Shown here: one piece after another, positions 44,833 through 54,822 of the stretch
Layout of the letters: every line of letters starts with the position of its first letter
Numbering within the stretch: the first letter of the stretch is position 1
Source: Diplodia intermedia
Lineage: Eukaryota > Ascomycota > Dothideomycetes > Botryosphaeriales > Botryosphaeriaceae
NCBI GenBank assembly: GCA_021495925.1
Contig: JAKEKT010000010.1
Coordinates: 496,001-560,000, forward strand
Length of the DNA stretch: 64,000 bases
Direction: 5' to 3'
Made by a program: the position numbers and the translations under genes
Notes under the pieces: model-generated
What the model was told of the DNA's origin: nothing
Seen by the model: the letters and a program-made list of their open reading frames with translations, nothing else
Databases searched by the model: none

Positions 44833-47384
44833 CTACCCATGTAGGAAGAGCGTAGCGTCCTCGGTAGAGCTCAGAGGGTTTGAATTTGAATCCTTGAATC
44901 CCTCTGTCGCCGGCGTTATCCTTGTCTCCGCCACTGACAGCCACGACGTGAGGGCGGCATTTTCTTTCCTTGCAGCATCGACAGCTGCAGTCTGTTGGTC
45001 TTGGCTTTCGACGATCGACTGAATGGTCTGGCTCAGTTCATCCTGAACCACAGCGGCTTGATGGGTTGCTGTCGCTTTCTCGCTCCTCTCACTCTTAAAT
45101 TGAGTGACTGTTGCTGCATGAGCCTCGATGGACGTCTTGCAAGCCTTGTCGAGCTCGTTGATTTCCTTCTGGAAAGCGCAGCATTCAGATCTGAGTTGCC
45201 CTGTGACGACCCTAGCGTTCCGATATGTGTCATTGGTAGCGGTTCGCAATTCTGAAATTGTCTGATCCCTCCCCCTGGCTCTTTCCTGTTCTGCAATACA
45301 GGCTATTTTGGCGGTCTTCAAGCTGGAATCCGCCTTGACCAGCTTCTACCTCAACGCATTCGAGTGGGATCCCAGTTGCTCAATTCCCTTGTTCGTCTCG
45401 GCGTCCTTGTCCTTTTCCCGTTCCAGATCTTCCTCGAGAGACTTGACCCTTTTTTCGATGGCGGCTTTCTGCGGATCCGACTTCAAGAGGCATCCTTGGC
45501 CTTGGCCTTCGAAAGGGCTTCACGCAAATGGGACTTGTCGTCTCTCAGCTCTTGAAGCTCCGCTCCGACTCGGAGATACCGTTCGTCTGTTAACTTCAAG
45601 ACTTGCTTCTCAAGCCCGTTCATGATTTCGCAGAGCTCCATCGTCGTCTGTCTGGTATATTCCATTCTCTTCAGCTGGCCTTTGATGTCTGGGATGCTTG
45701 CTTTTATCCGTTCCAATCATATCCCCTGATTTTTGTTGGACTCGACAAACGACTGCCAAGCTTTCTGAAGCTCCTCGTCGAGCTCATCGCTCCTTTGCCC
45801 GGCACCCGAGATCCTCTCTTTCGCTGATCGCTTCGCATAGTGATAATCGTTCATTATATCTTGTAGTACGGAAAGAGATTGAGTAGAAGGAGCACAGGCG
45901 CGCCTACCATGTTCGACCCGCACTCGCTTCTACACGCCACCACACGCCGGAGAGCCTTCATCGCAGTTCCACCTTTTTGCAGATGTGCTTTTCGCCTACA
46001 GAGGCTACCCAAACGGACGTTCGTTCAAACAGTGACTTGAAAGGAAGCCCTACGTGCCTGAATAAAAACCCAATACTCCGCGAAGGCCCATTGTCCATAG
46101 GTCACTCTCCGAGAGCCTGATGCCAGTCCTCAACCTTCTTCATGAGACCTTACCTGAGCGTCATTCTTCTTTATCTCATTGCAGAACACCCTTTTCAAGA
46201 TCAGGCCATCCCCCAACGTCGCCTCCTCTCGATCCCGCTCGAGCTTGATCTGATTTTTCATATTTGCTTCCGGCAATGTCAGCAAAACTCATTCCGAGAG
46301 ACTTGGGTGCAAGCTTACCAACGAATGGTGAATGCTCGATAGCATAAGCAGCCCATTCGTCCCATTCCTGCGTGCTGAATTCTATACTGTTCACATTCCT
46401 GTCTGTATGGAAGAATGTGAAGCCGTGGCCCTCATCGATTCATCCTCCGCTCAGCCGGTCGAACAATACCTCACCAAATCATGCCTGATCGCACTGCCAG
46501 ACATGGTAAACGACAAGTTGGCGAATGCGAAGATGAGAACCTTTGGCCTTGCAGACAGCCTCGAACAAGTTCATCAATCGGTTCGAGCTTTGGTGGCGTT
46601 GGTGTTGCTTGAGGCGGGTGTAGGCATTGTCTGTGTATGCTGTTTCAAGGAAGGGACGCAGTATATCTCTTTTGCCTGCTTCCGTCATTGAGTAACATAG
46701 CCTTCTTGTTCTTTCAAAGTGGTGAGCCTGCTCCAGGTACCTCCGCTCTCCCTTGTCCCAAGCGGTTTTCGGGCATCCTTCGACAATGGTATCCACATTC
46801 TGGGCGAAGTCATTTCCCTCAGGCTTCAACTCCAGATACATTTCGATGTCAGAGACAATGCTCTCAATGTCTCCCGTAAAAGGCGCATTTCCAGAGTGGT
46901 CAGAAAGCCAACGTTGGTGAATCATGGGTTGGTATCTCTTTCCAGGGACCTGGATTTACCATTTGTTCTCATTCTCTTCACAGTATCCCTTTGCGACGGA
47001 CTTGGTCGACTGGAGATAATTTGACGCCAGTTCGCCACTAATCATGTCCAGAAAGATTTTCGAGGGCGTTGTACACAAGATTTGGACGCCTGCTTTGTGA
47101 AAAGTCTCCCGGAATGCGGGTTGAAGGTTGTGTCCGGTCTTGATCTCATCATCCCAAATTCTTCTCAGAAGTGCTTCGTAATTGATACGCAACTCCGGAA
47201 GATAGCGAAATCGCTTTACTGGCAAGTCATCAAGGGTGCGGTGCCGTTGTAGCCGATCCCGGAGAAACTCGCTATCTGGTTGAACTTCGTTATACGAGGG
47301 GCCCCATTGATGGTCTATGAGGCTAGTAGTCTGTCTCATGACAATCATGGACGAAACAGCAGAGATACAGAAATGGGAGTTCAA
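44833..47384 (-). pseudogene. Decayed coiled-coil protein gene A
   Basis: Coding-like segments run in order on the minus strand. First come 47384-46956 (FLRDRLQRHRTLDDLPVKRF) and, in the same frame after a TAA at 46956-46958, 46955-46479 (EGNDFAQNVDTIVEGCPKTA). Then come 46394-46180 with an intron-like GTAAGC...AAATCAG, and 45923-45717 (AKERISGAGQRSDELDEELQ). An in-frame TGA at 45717-45719 is followed by 45716-45483. A frame change near 45483 leads into 45480-44833, itself cut by TAG at 45346-45348. The second half is strongly heptad-like and rich in Lys, Glu, Asp and Gln. I do not recognise the family. At least three stops and one or more frameshifts mean no full-length product. Function cannot be assigned. 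Confidence 0.6.
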
Positions 47385-48491
47385 TGAATTGCGAGAACTT
47401 GACGAAAATCTCGAAGTCGAGTGGGAAAAGATCGAGAAGGAGAAAAGGCTGCTCCGCAGACTCGAGGAGCTATGGCTGAAGGTCGGCGCGGAGAACTATC
47501 AATCAAAGGAAGAGATCACCCGGCTGAAGGAAGAGATGACACAGTCAGTGTTAGAGGGAAAGCCCTGAGGGCTTACAATGCAAGTCTGATCGAAGAGAAG
47601 GCTGTTCTTGAGTAGACTATCATAGCTCTGAGGAAGAGAATGCCCGTCTAGAGAAGGAGAATGTCCAGATGGGGAAGGAGAATGCCGGTCTGAATGAGGA
47701 GGTCGACGGCCTATAGGCTAAAGCGAAGAGGCTGTAGGTATCGATCGAGACAGACATCAATGCTCTATGGACGCAAGTGTATCACTTCAAGATGGCCGAT
47801 GCTTCCAGAAACCACCCACGTAAGCGCGCCCGCCTCGAATATGATGACGGTGACGACGAGACAACGAACAAGTACCTCACCATCACCATCGATGCCGCCG
47901 ACTTCTCCGACTGTAAAGGTTGGAACCCTTACCCACTGCACCATGCGCGTGCAGGCCTCCGAGGGCAAAAGAGGTACTGGAATAAACCCAATTAGAGTTT
48001 ATTCTGGCATGTCTGGCTAATATGCCCGTGTGCCCTGACACCGACACAGTCCTCAAGCCACGCGGCATCGTCATCTTTGGCGACGAGCCCACATTCACCC
48101 CTCAGATGCTGCACGACCACTTCACCACGGACAAACCCAAGCCCGACGATCACAGTGCCCATTACAAAGCCATCGCTGGGCTTCAACAGTCTACAATATG
48201 GTTGAACCCACGGCTGAGTTCCAGGAGCTGGTTGTGGAAGCTCACAATGCCATGGAACAATAAGCAGAAGTTGAAGACGAGTTTGAAATTTTCGCTCAGA
48301 AGCACCTGTTGCTGTCGGAGCCTCCGAAGAGAACCGTCTCAAAAGATAAGGCTTGGCTGGCGGAAGCGAAGGACATGAACAGACACGAATGCTTGGTTTT
48401 AGTAGGTAGCAGTGCATCGGCCGAAGAAAGTTTGAGTACAGTCATCAGAAGCGAGGTTGGATGTGAACGATCAGATTGTATCTGCTTGTGA
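47338..48491 (+). pseudogene. Decayed coiled-coil protein gene B
   Basis: This is divergent from decayed gene A, with start regions overlapping near 47338-47384. The first segment (IEKEKRLLRRLEELWLKVGA) is a coiled coil in one frame to 47568. Similarity then shifts frame (KALRAYNASLIEEKAVLE) and meets TAG at 47613-47615. It shifts again into repeated ENARLEKENVQMGKENAGL units broken by TAG at 47714-47716 and 47735-47737. The same frame continues through a basic patch (NHPRKRARLEYDDGDDE). A last segment (VEPTAEFQELVVEAHNAMEQ) meets TAA at 48261-48263 and goes on to 48491 (KRTVSKDKAWLAEAKDMNRH). Four of these stops are TAG/TAA placed where Gln would suit a coiled coil. The family is unknown. 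Confidence 0.58.
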
Positions 48492-48971
48492 TAATATAAT
48501 TCATGTCGCGCAAGCTCATTCTCTCAAGGCGAACTGGCTGAATATTGCGGCGAGTAAACCCTCCGAGACCAGCTTCATGCTACTGCAGCCTCGCCATGAA
48601 CCGTGTGCATAAACCAGTGTAATGCGCCCTGAGGATGGGACAATCGTAATTCCTTGTCGATGATAGTCTCTGGAAACCGCCGATTGGGAGCAGTCCCGTC
48701 AGCCCCTCGTGTTGATTCCTTGTAGGGTATGATTCGTAAGGACCGTTTGTAACATCATGTCGTGTTTGGAGTATGGGGTTTCCCTCCTTCCCATCTCCTT
48801 CCGATGGACTCCGCGCGTCTTGTTCGGTTGGAAGCTTGGTGGACATCACCGTCCATCAGAAAACGAGTGTGTAGAATGTTGGGAGAATTCATCGACGGCC
48901 GGACGCTCTTCCCCTACCCGACAGCCCCCGGCTGAGCATCCGAATGATCTAAACGGGTTCTCGCAACTGCA
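48492..48971. other. Non-coding gap after decayed gene B
   Basis: This AT-richer stretch lies between the decayed gene B and a small minus-strand frame. No convincing coding segment or repeat was seen. Confidence 0.4.
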
Positions 48972-49251
48972 TCATGAGAGCAAGCTGTCCTTCCTCTCAT
49001 GCTTGCCGGCGGCACCAGCAGCGGCGGGTTTGAAGGGAACGACAGCCGGCCGAGAAAAGGTCTGCGGGTTCCTCTCGGCCCAGTGCGACCTCCGGCTCCT
49101 CTTCTGCTCCTGCTGCGGCACGAGCATGATGAAAAGGAGGATGTGCAGGGACAGGACCAGAGCGGATTTCACCACCAAGGACTGAACGGAGGAGAGCGGG
49201 CTGGCGAAGTCGACGAGGGAGGACTGCACGGAGGGGTTGAGGGCGATCATG
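48972..49251 (-). CDS. Possible small single-span membrane protein
   Basis: A 92-residue frame starts MIALNPSVQSSLVDFASPLS and carries one hydrophobic helix (KSALVLSLHILLFIMLVP) at about residues 26-46. A basic tail follows (QEQKRSRRSHWAERNPQTF). Third-base GC preference is coding-like. The open frame continues upstream to 49514, but the upstream part is not protein-like. It resembles the many short tail- or signal-anchored fungal proteins. No family is recognised, and it may be chance. Confidence 0.4.
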
Positions 49252-50435
49252 GTTGAGATGGGCGTGTAGAGAAGTGCAGGGCTGCAGCTACAAGAGTACG
49301 AGGAAGCTGGTTGCGAAGAGGTTGGTATAAAGATGGGCGATGAAGGCCAACATAAGCACCTTTTCAATCCTTCCGCGCAGAGGTGCGGTGAGCGGGAATC
49401 TTTATACATCAAGAGATGTAAGGATCGACTTTCCTTGATCCGCGCAGAAAGCAAGACAATCGGCCGCTGAGAAGCCAGCGTTGGCGAATGAGAAGTCTCA
49501 CAAACTGCCCGCAACCAGCGACTCCCCTTGCCCTAGCGCGCGCGGAGAGAGACAGAATCTCAGCAACGACAAATAAATCCGCGACCCATGAGTGAGACAG
49601 GACACATGGGCCTTACGTCAAGAAGGCGCACGGCGATAGGTGTGCGGGAAACATTGTGCCCGCTTCAAACTGCTATCAAGCCACCAGACATCGTCATCGT
49701 CAATCAATTGCGCGAAGCGGGGGGCACCCCCGTGATTTTTACGTGAACGATAAGGGAATGCGGACAAGCCATCTTATCAAACGCAGGCAGGGACCACCCC
49801 TTGCAATAATGCGATGGGTTGCATGATGTACGGTGGAGCTCCCGCGCGCCGACATCGGCGAGGGTTGAGGCCGTGCGGGGGTATCGTCGTCACTTGCCCT
49901 GTTTCCGTCTCACGCACTCTCGTCGTCGGCGGCCAGTAGTAGCCGCCGGCCGGGGGGCGTTAAGCGGCCGGCGAAGTCCGGATTAGACGACCGGGGCTCG
50001 CGGGGGCTCCTGTGCGCGAAACACCATCGGGAGGGCGAGTTGGGGTCTGTATAGACTTTTTGGAGTTCCGGGACGGTCGACGAGCACGTATCAGAGGCAG
50101 GAGCCGCCTCCGACCGATTAGATAATCGTCCTCTCGGCTTGCAAGCCCGCTCGCTTCGAATCTGATCCAACCGATCATGCACGCGCCGGGAGGACCGCTG
50201 GCTTTCCGAGGTGACCATCTATCAAGCTGCGGACAAAAAGGTCCAGCAACCACCGGCGTTTTCGAAAGTCCTTTTGTTCTTCTTGGTCTTTTCCTAGTGA
50301 TACCCAAAAACCCCACCGGAGATGACAACATAATTCCTTTCAGTCTTCATCTGGAACGCCTACCCCATCTGGATTTCCTTCCACCAACTCCCCTTCCCGT
50401 CCAGACAGGAACGAACCCTCGACGAACCCTCCATC
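49252..50435. other. Gene-free stretch upstream of the hydroxyacid dehydrogenase
   Basis: These 1.2 kb carry the promoter of the plus-strand dehydrogenase. A C/A-rich leader lies just before the start (50340-50430). A frame on the minus strand at 49910-50331 is Arg/Ser/Pro-rich and motif-free. Nothing else was recognised. Confidence 0.4.
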
Positions 50436-51620
50436 ATGGCCTCCCCAGACCCGGAACCCGACTGGCCCACCCCCCTCAACCCCAAACCCACCATCCTCCT
50501 CATCCACTCCCACACCCGCACGCCCGCCGAGCCCATCCTCCCGGACGCAACCTGGTCGCGCCTGCACCACCTCTTCACCATCCGCACCCTGCCCCCCACC
50601 GTCACCACCATCCCCGCCTTCCTCTCCCACCTCGCCGACGAAGAGGAAAACAACAACAACATCGCCGCCATCCTCCGCACCGGCTGGCTCAAGGCCGGCC
50701 CCCACGCCGACATGCGCTTCTTCGCCACCGACGTCGTCCCGCACCTGCCCGCGTCGGTCGAGCTCGTCACCTGCTCCGGCCACGGCTACGACGCCGCCGA
50801 CGTGCGCGCGCTGGCCGCCCGCGGCGTCGCCTACGCCAACACGCCCGACACGTGCACCGAGGCCGTCGCCAACACCGGCTTGCATCTCGTGCTGAGCACG
50901 TTTCGGTACTTCAGCTTCGCGGAGCGGTGTGCGCGGGGGACGTCGAGCGGGGGCGGTGGTGCTGTGAAGGAGGAAGGAGGTGGTGGTGACGGAGGGAGGA
51001 AGAGAGGGGGGGACGAGCTCTCCTGGTACGACTCCAGGCAGCTCGGCGCCAAAGCCGAGGACCCGTGCGGCAAGGTGCTGGGCGTCGTCGGCATGGGCGA
51101 CATCGGCACGCGCATCGCCGTCAAGTGCGCGGCCGCGCTGGGCATGCGCGTGGCGTATCACGGCCGGCGACGCAACGCGGCGGCCGAGGAGAAGTTGGCC
51201 GTGCTGGGGTGCGAGGCGGTGTACCATGACACGCTGGAGGGCCTGCTCCGGGAGGCGGATTGCTTGTGTCTGGCGTGTCCCCTGACCGAGGAGACGAAGG
51301 GGATGCTGGGGAAGGAGACCCTGCGGCTGGTCAAGAAGAGCGGGTTGCGGGTGGTGAACATCGCGCGGGGAGGCTTGATTGACGATGATGCGTTGATTGA
51401 GGCCATGGAGGATGGCCGGGTGCTGGGCGTGGGCTTGGACGTGCATGCCCATGAGCCAGGCGTCAACCCGAAACTGAGGGACAACTGGATGACGACGCTG
51501 TTACCGCACATTGGGGTTTGCTCCAGTACGACGTGGCGAGAGTTCGACCGGGTGACTTTCGAGAACCTGGAGACTTGGTTCTACGGCGATAGGTCCAAAG
51601 TTCCGGTTGTGAATTTTTGA
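50436..51620 (+). CDS. D-2-hydroxyacid dehydrogenase (glyoxylate/hydroxypyruvate reductase type)
   Basis: This intronless gene encodes 394 residues. The Rossmann motif is GVVGMGDIGTRIA from about residue 216. Catalytic residues are Arg311 in NIARGGLIDD, Glu340 in DVHAHEP and His358 in LLPHIG. The family interconverts 2-oxo acids such as glyoxylate or hydroxypyruvate and D-2-hydroxyacids with NAD(P)H. A Gly-rich, charged insertion at about residues 166-194 (SSGGGGAVKEEGGGGDGG) sits just before the nucleotide-binding domain, where other family members have a short loop. It keeps frame and has no clear intron borders, so it is probably translated. The gene converges on the Zn2Cys6 regulator, with 129 bp between stops. 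Confidence 0.9.
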   Translation: MASPDPEPDWPTPLNPKPTILLIHSHTRTPAEPILPDATWSRLHHLFTIRTLPPTVTTIPAFLSHLADEEENNNNIAAILRTGWLKAGPHADMRFFATDVVPHLPASVELVTCSGHGYDAADVRALAARGVAYANTPDTCTEAVANTGLHLVLSTFRYFSFAERCARGTSSGGGGAVKEEGGGGDGGRKRGGDELSWYDSRQLGAKAEDPCGKVLGVVGMGDIGTRIAVKCAAALGMRVAYHGRRRNAAAEEKLAVLGCEAVYHDTLEGLLREADCLCLACPLTEETKGMLGKETLRLVKKSGLRVVNIARGGLIDDDALIEAMEDGRVLGVGLDVHAHEPGVNPKLRDNWMTTLLPHIGVCSSTTWREFDRVTFENLETWFYGDRSKVPVVNF

Positions 51621-51749
51621 AATGCTAAATTTCCAGGGCAGGCAATCAAGACGTAGGTGACCATTATCAAGGTAAATCATCTCATATTTTGGGTATCAAC
51701 AGTTTCATGTTCCTCATCGCTCATCTTTTCCTCATTCTTTCTCATCGTC

Positions 51750-54282
51750 TCAAAGTCCGTTGAATCCTGCTTGTAATTCACCGGATTCCCAAGCAAAAGC
51801 CCACGGTACGGAATTCTCTCCAGTCATCCCCAGCGTTCCCGGGCTCCATTGATGGTCCGGTTGGGTCAAGAAATCCTGAATGTATGGATCATCCAGGGGA
51901 GCTGTACCCGCATCACTGCCCGCCGGACCTGGAGAAAGCGCTCCTCCGTTGGTGGCTTGTAAGCTCTTGATGAACTGATTGACAGAGGCTGGGACATGGC
52001 TCCGCTCGCCATTTGCCAGATTCACATCCAACGTCGGAGGCGTGTGTTGTTGCAGGTTGGTATGAGAAGAGGCTGGCGAGGTCTTGTGAAGAAGCTCAGG
52101 GGACACGTGTGATTCAATTTTGAGACCCGCATCGAACGAAGGACGATGCTCTTGAGGTGTAACCCCGTGGAACTCATGTGGTGCATCACCTCCGTTGCCA
52201 CACATGTCATCCAAGTCTTTCTGCAGCAATGCAAGACGTTCGCAGTATTCAGTTGCAGGAAGGTTTCCATCATCAGCCATGGACTGCAGAAGGCTCCAGG
52301 CCAGATCAATGGAGTCCTTGTCAAACTCGGACGGGTTGAGGATATTAGACATTAGCAGAACAATGGAACTGCTGAAGATGTAGTGGGCGTCAAAGTATCC
52401 AAATGTGGCAATTGCGCCATCGATCCAGAGTTGGGCGAGGAGCTTGTTGCTGCTGCGAGCTGCGTGGATGCATGCTTCACTGAGAGCGGCAGTCATTGGG
52501 GAAAGAGGCCGCGCTGTGTTTGGAGAGGCAGCGGCGCCAGCAGGGCGAACGTGGTACTTGAAGACGTAGAGAAGAATTGGGCGGGTTGTGAGGATAATGC
52601 ACTACGCAGGGTTAGTTTTGCGTCATGTGGAGGATATCTTCGTCCCATACCTGATTGAAGTGAAGACGCAACGAAGCAATAGACCGAGTTTTGTAGGGAG
52701 GGGAGACTGTGGGGTCAAGCCTCAAGCTGGCAGGTAGCGTTGCATCCCACTCCTTGAGGCTGTTCAAAATCTTGTGAACGTTGCGGACAAAGTTGATCTC
52801 TTGCTGGGCGCCTGGTATGCTGTAGATGAGGTTGAGAATGTTTCCGGTTATCCGTGAAAGCTTAACGGTGGTGATCAATTGCTCGGCGTCTAGAAATTCT
52901 TCCCGTTCCGCCGGAGAAAGCCCGTCTGTAGACGGCAAAGGTGTATCAATGTCCTCGTCACGAATCATGACCGGATGGCCCAGCTTGGAGCTGCACATCC
53001 GGTCAAAGGTGTACACAGTCCACCACACTCGCCGACGGTTTTCGACTTCGACAGCACTGATGCTCTTGTCATAAGTGAGGTTGCGATGAAGGCCGAGGGT
53101 AAGACTGAGACGGAGAGCGAGACCGGCGTAGGTGTATGCCGTGTTCTTGCGGTTCAAGGCATGCGAGTAGAAGGACTGAAAGACCATTAGCGACCTGTTG
53201 CTCGTTGTGTGTCGTTTGTGAACCCACCATGATCAACAGAGTTTCAATGTAGTCCACATCCGCCTCTTCGTGCAGGTCTTGGAAGAGAGACATGGCTTGC
53301 AGGAAAAACGCCGTTCCAGGTACCGTTCTCCTGTTGCCAGCCACGGCCGTCTTCTTGGAATAAAGCTCACCCAACGCGAAAACCACAAACAGTCTGCAGA
53401 GAAACACGGGATCATCGTGTGTCTGCGCAGTGTACATTTCGTCCATACGCCTCAAAAAGCTCTTCCTTTGGATGAGATGGTAGTCGCTCCCTATGAAGCG
53501 CAGGACGACCTGCACCAACATGCGGGCATACGTCTTGTTCGGCAGTTGGAACTCGGTATTGGCAATGCGCAGCAGGCCGCGGTGCTTGTAGCACACCATG
53601 CGGCGCGGCTGAGGCACCATGTCATTTCCCTTGATATAGAAGCGCAGACGGGTGCCAAAGGCGGTGCAAGCAGCGCCACCGATGTACAAGGGCTTGCCGG
53701 CGGCGCGATCGAACGGAGCGGGGCGCTGTTGCTGGACATGCTCCTCGAGGAGGGGGTTGGCTACGTCAACATTGGCGACGTCGACGTCGCTGTCGTCAGC
53801 GGCGGTGTCTTGCCTGGACTCGTCATTGGAGGGCGGTGTCGGCGAGCTGCGTTTGAGAGCGGCGTTCTCGGCCTCGAGCTTCTTGAGGTAGCTGGGCAAG
53901 TCAGCACGGTCATCTGGGGTTGGGACGCGAGCGGGGAGCGGTAGCGCAAGACGCACCTCTCAGAAATGACGACCTTCCGATCTCGGACCGGGTACACGCA
54001 TTGGCTCGAATTGTTGGACTTCCTGCAGCTGCGGCAGGGCGTCTCGCCAGAACACTTGATCTTGTGAGAGTGGCAGCGGTGACAGCTGCGCGGGCCCGTC
54101 AGTCAGCGCGTCGTGGGGAATTGAGGTTTTGCGGTGGGTACCCACGCGACATAGCTTCTCCGCAGCTTCTTGGTGGGTGGCTCGTGGGCGGTGTGGTCGT
54201 CGGGGCTGCTGGTGGAGACCATCTTGGCTTCGGAGCGCTTCTTGCCACTGCTGCTGGCGAGGAGGTTCTCCTGCTGGTCCAT
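51750..54282 (-). CDS. Zn2Cys6 transcription factor with MHR domain
   Basis: Five exons: 54282-54146, 54085-53957, 53891-53228, 53175-52651 and 52601-51750, giving 768 residues. The zinc cluster is at Cys47, 50, 57, 63, 66 and 75 (CHRCHSHKIKC, then CRSC). A coiled segment follows (YLKKLEAENAALKRSS). The fungal MHR has ETLLIMSFYSHALNRKNTAY, LRLSLTLGLHRNL and RRRVWWTVYTFDRMCSSKLG. Introns are 49-65 nt and the first splits the first zinc-cluster region. The C-terminal 200 residues are Pro/Ser/acidic and may activate transcription. It lies upstream of, and on the same strand as, an MFS permease that is divergent from 5-oxoprolinase. That makes it the best local candidate regulator of that pair. 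Confidence 0.9.
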
Positions 54283-54822
54283 GACGAGCGAGATGAGGAG
54301 TCACAGCGCGGCGCGGTGGAAGGGCGGGCTCTGGGATTTTTGACATGCGGCAGCGCCGCCTCCTCCACACGTCCGCACGAGTGGACGCGAGGCAGCTGAT
54401 AGGGCAGCGATAGCCCGGTTGCTTGGTTGCGCCATGCTCGCGCCCGAAATTGATACGGCGGAGTCGGCGATGGGCGGGCTGGGCGCGGGGAGCTCCAGGG
54501 ACGGCCAGCGAGCATCACTAAGTGGCTAGCGTAAGGCACGATGCGGAGCACCGCGAAACGAGCTGGCGCCAGGCGCGGGCTTCGGTGCCGGTTGAAGTAA
54601 CGGTTGCAGTTGGGGCCGGGATCGCCCCCGCGGCGAGTCAACAGGTCGCGCGCGCGAGGTTGGTAATCGGCAAACTACCCGCCGAACTCGCTGATTCCCG
54701 GGCCACGCCATTGGCTGCGCGGCCAGGGTCCGTCTCGCCAGCCCACAGCTGGCCCGCCCGCCGCGCATGAGATTGCTGCTTTCGGGCACTGCCTGTTCTC
54801 GACTCGCCTGACCTCTTCTTCT
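54283..54822. promoter_or_regulatory. Upstream region of the Zn2Cys6 regulator
   Basis: This 540-bp GC-rich gap lies between the permease 3' end and the regulator start on the same strand. It should carry the regulator promoter. No motif stands out. Confidence 0.4.

Noticed and set aside
47317..48491. Stop-codon reassignment or programmed readthrough in the coiled-coil pair
   Set aside because: The same region also carries frameshifts, and all neighbouring genes use normal stops; decay is simpler.
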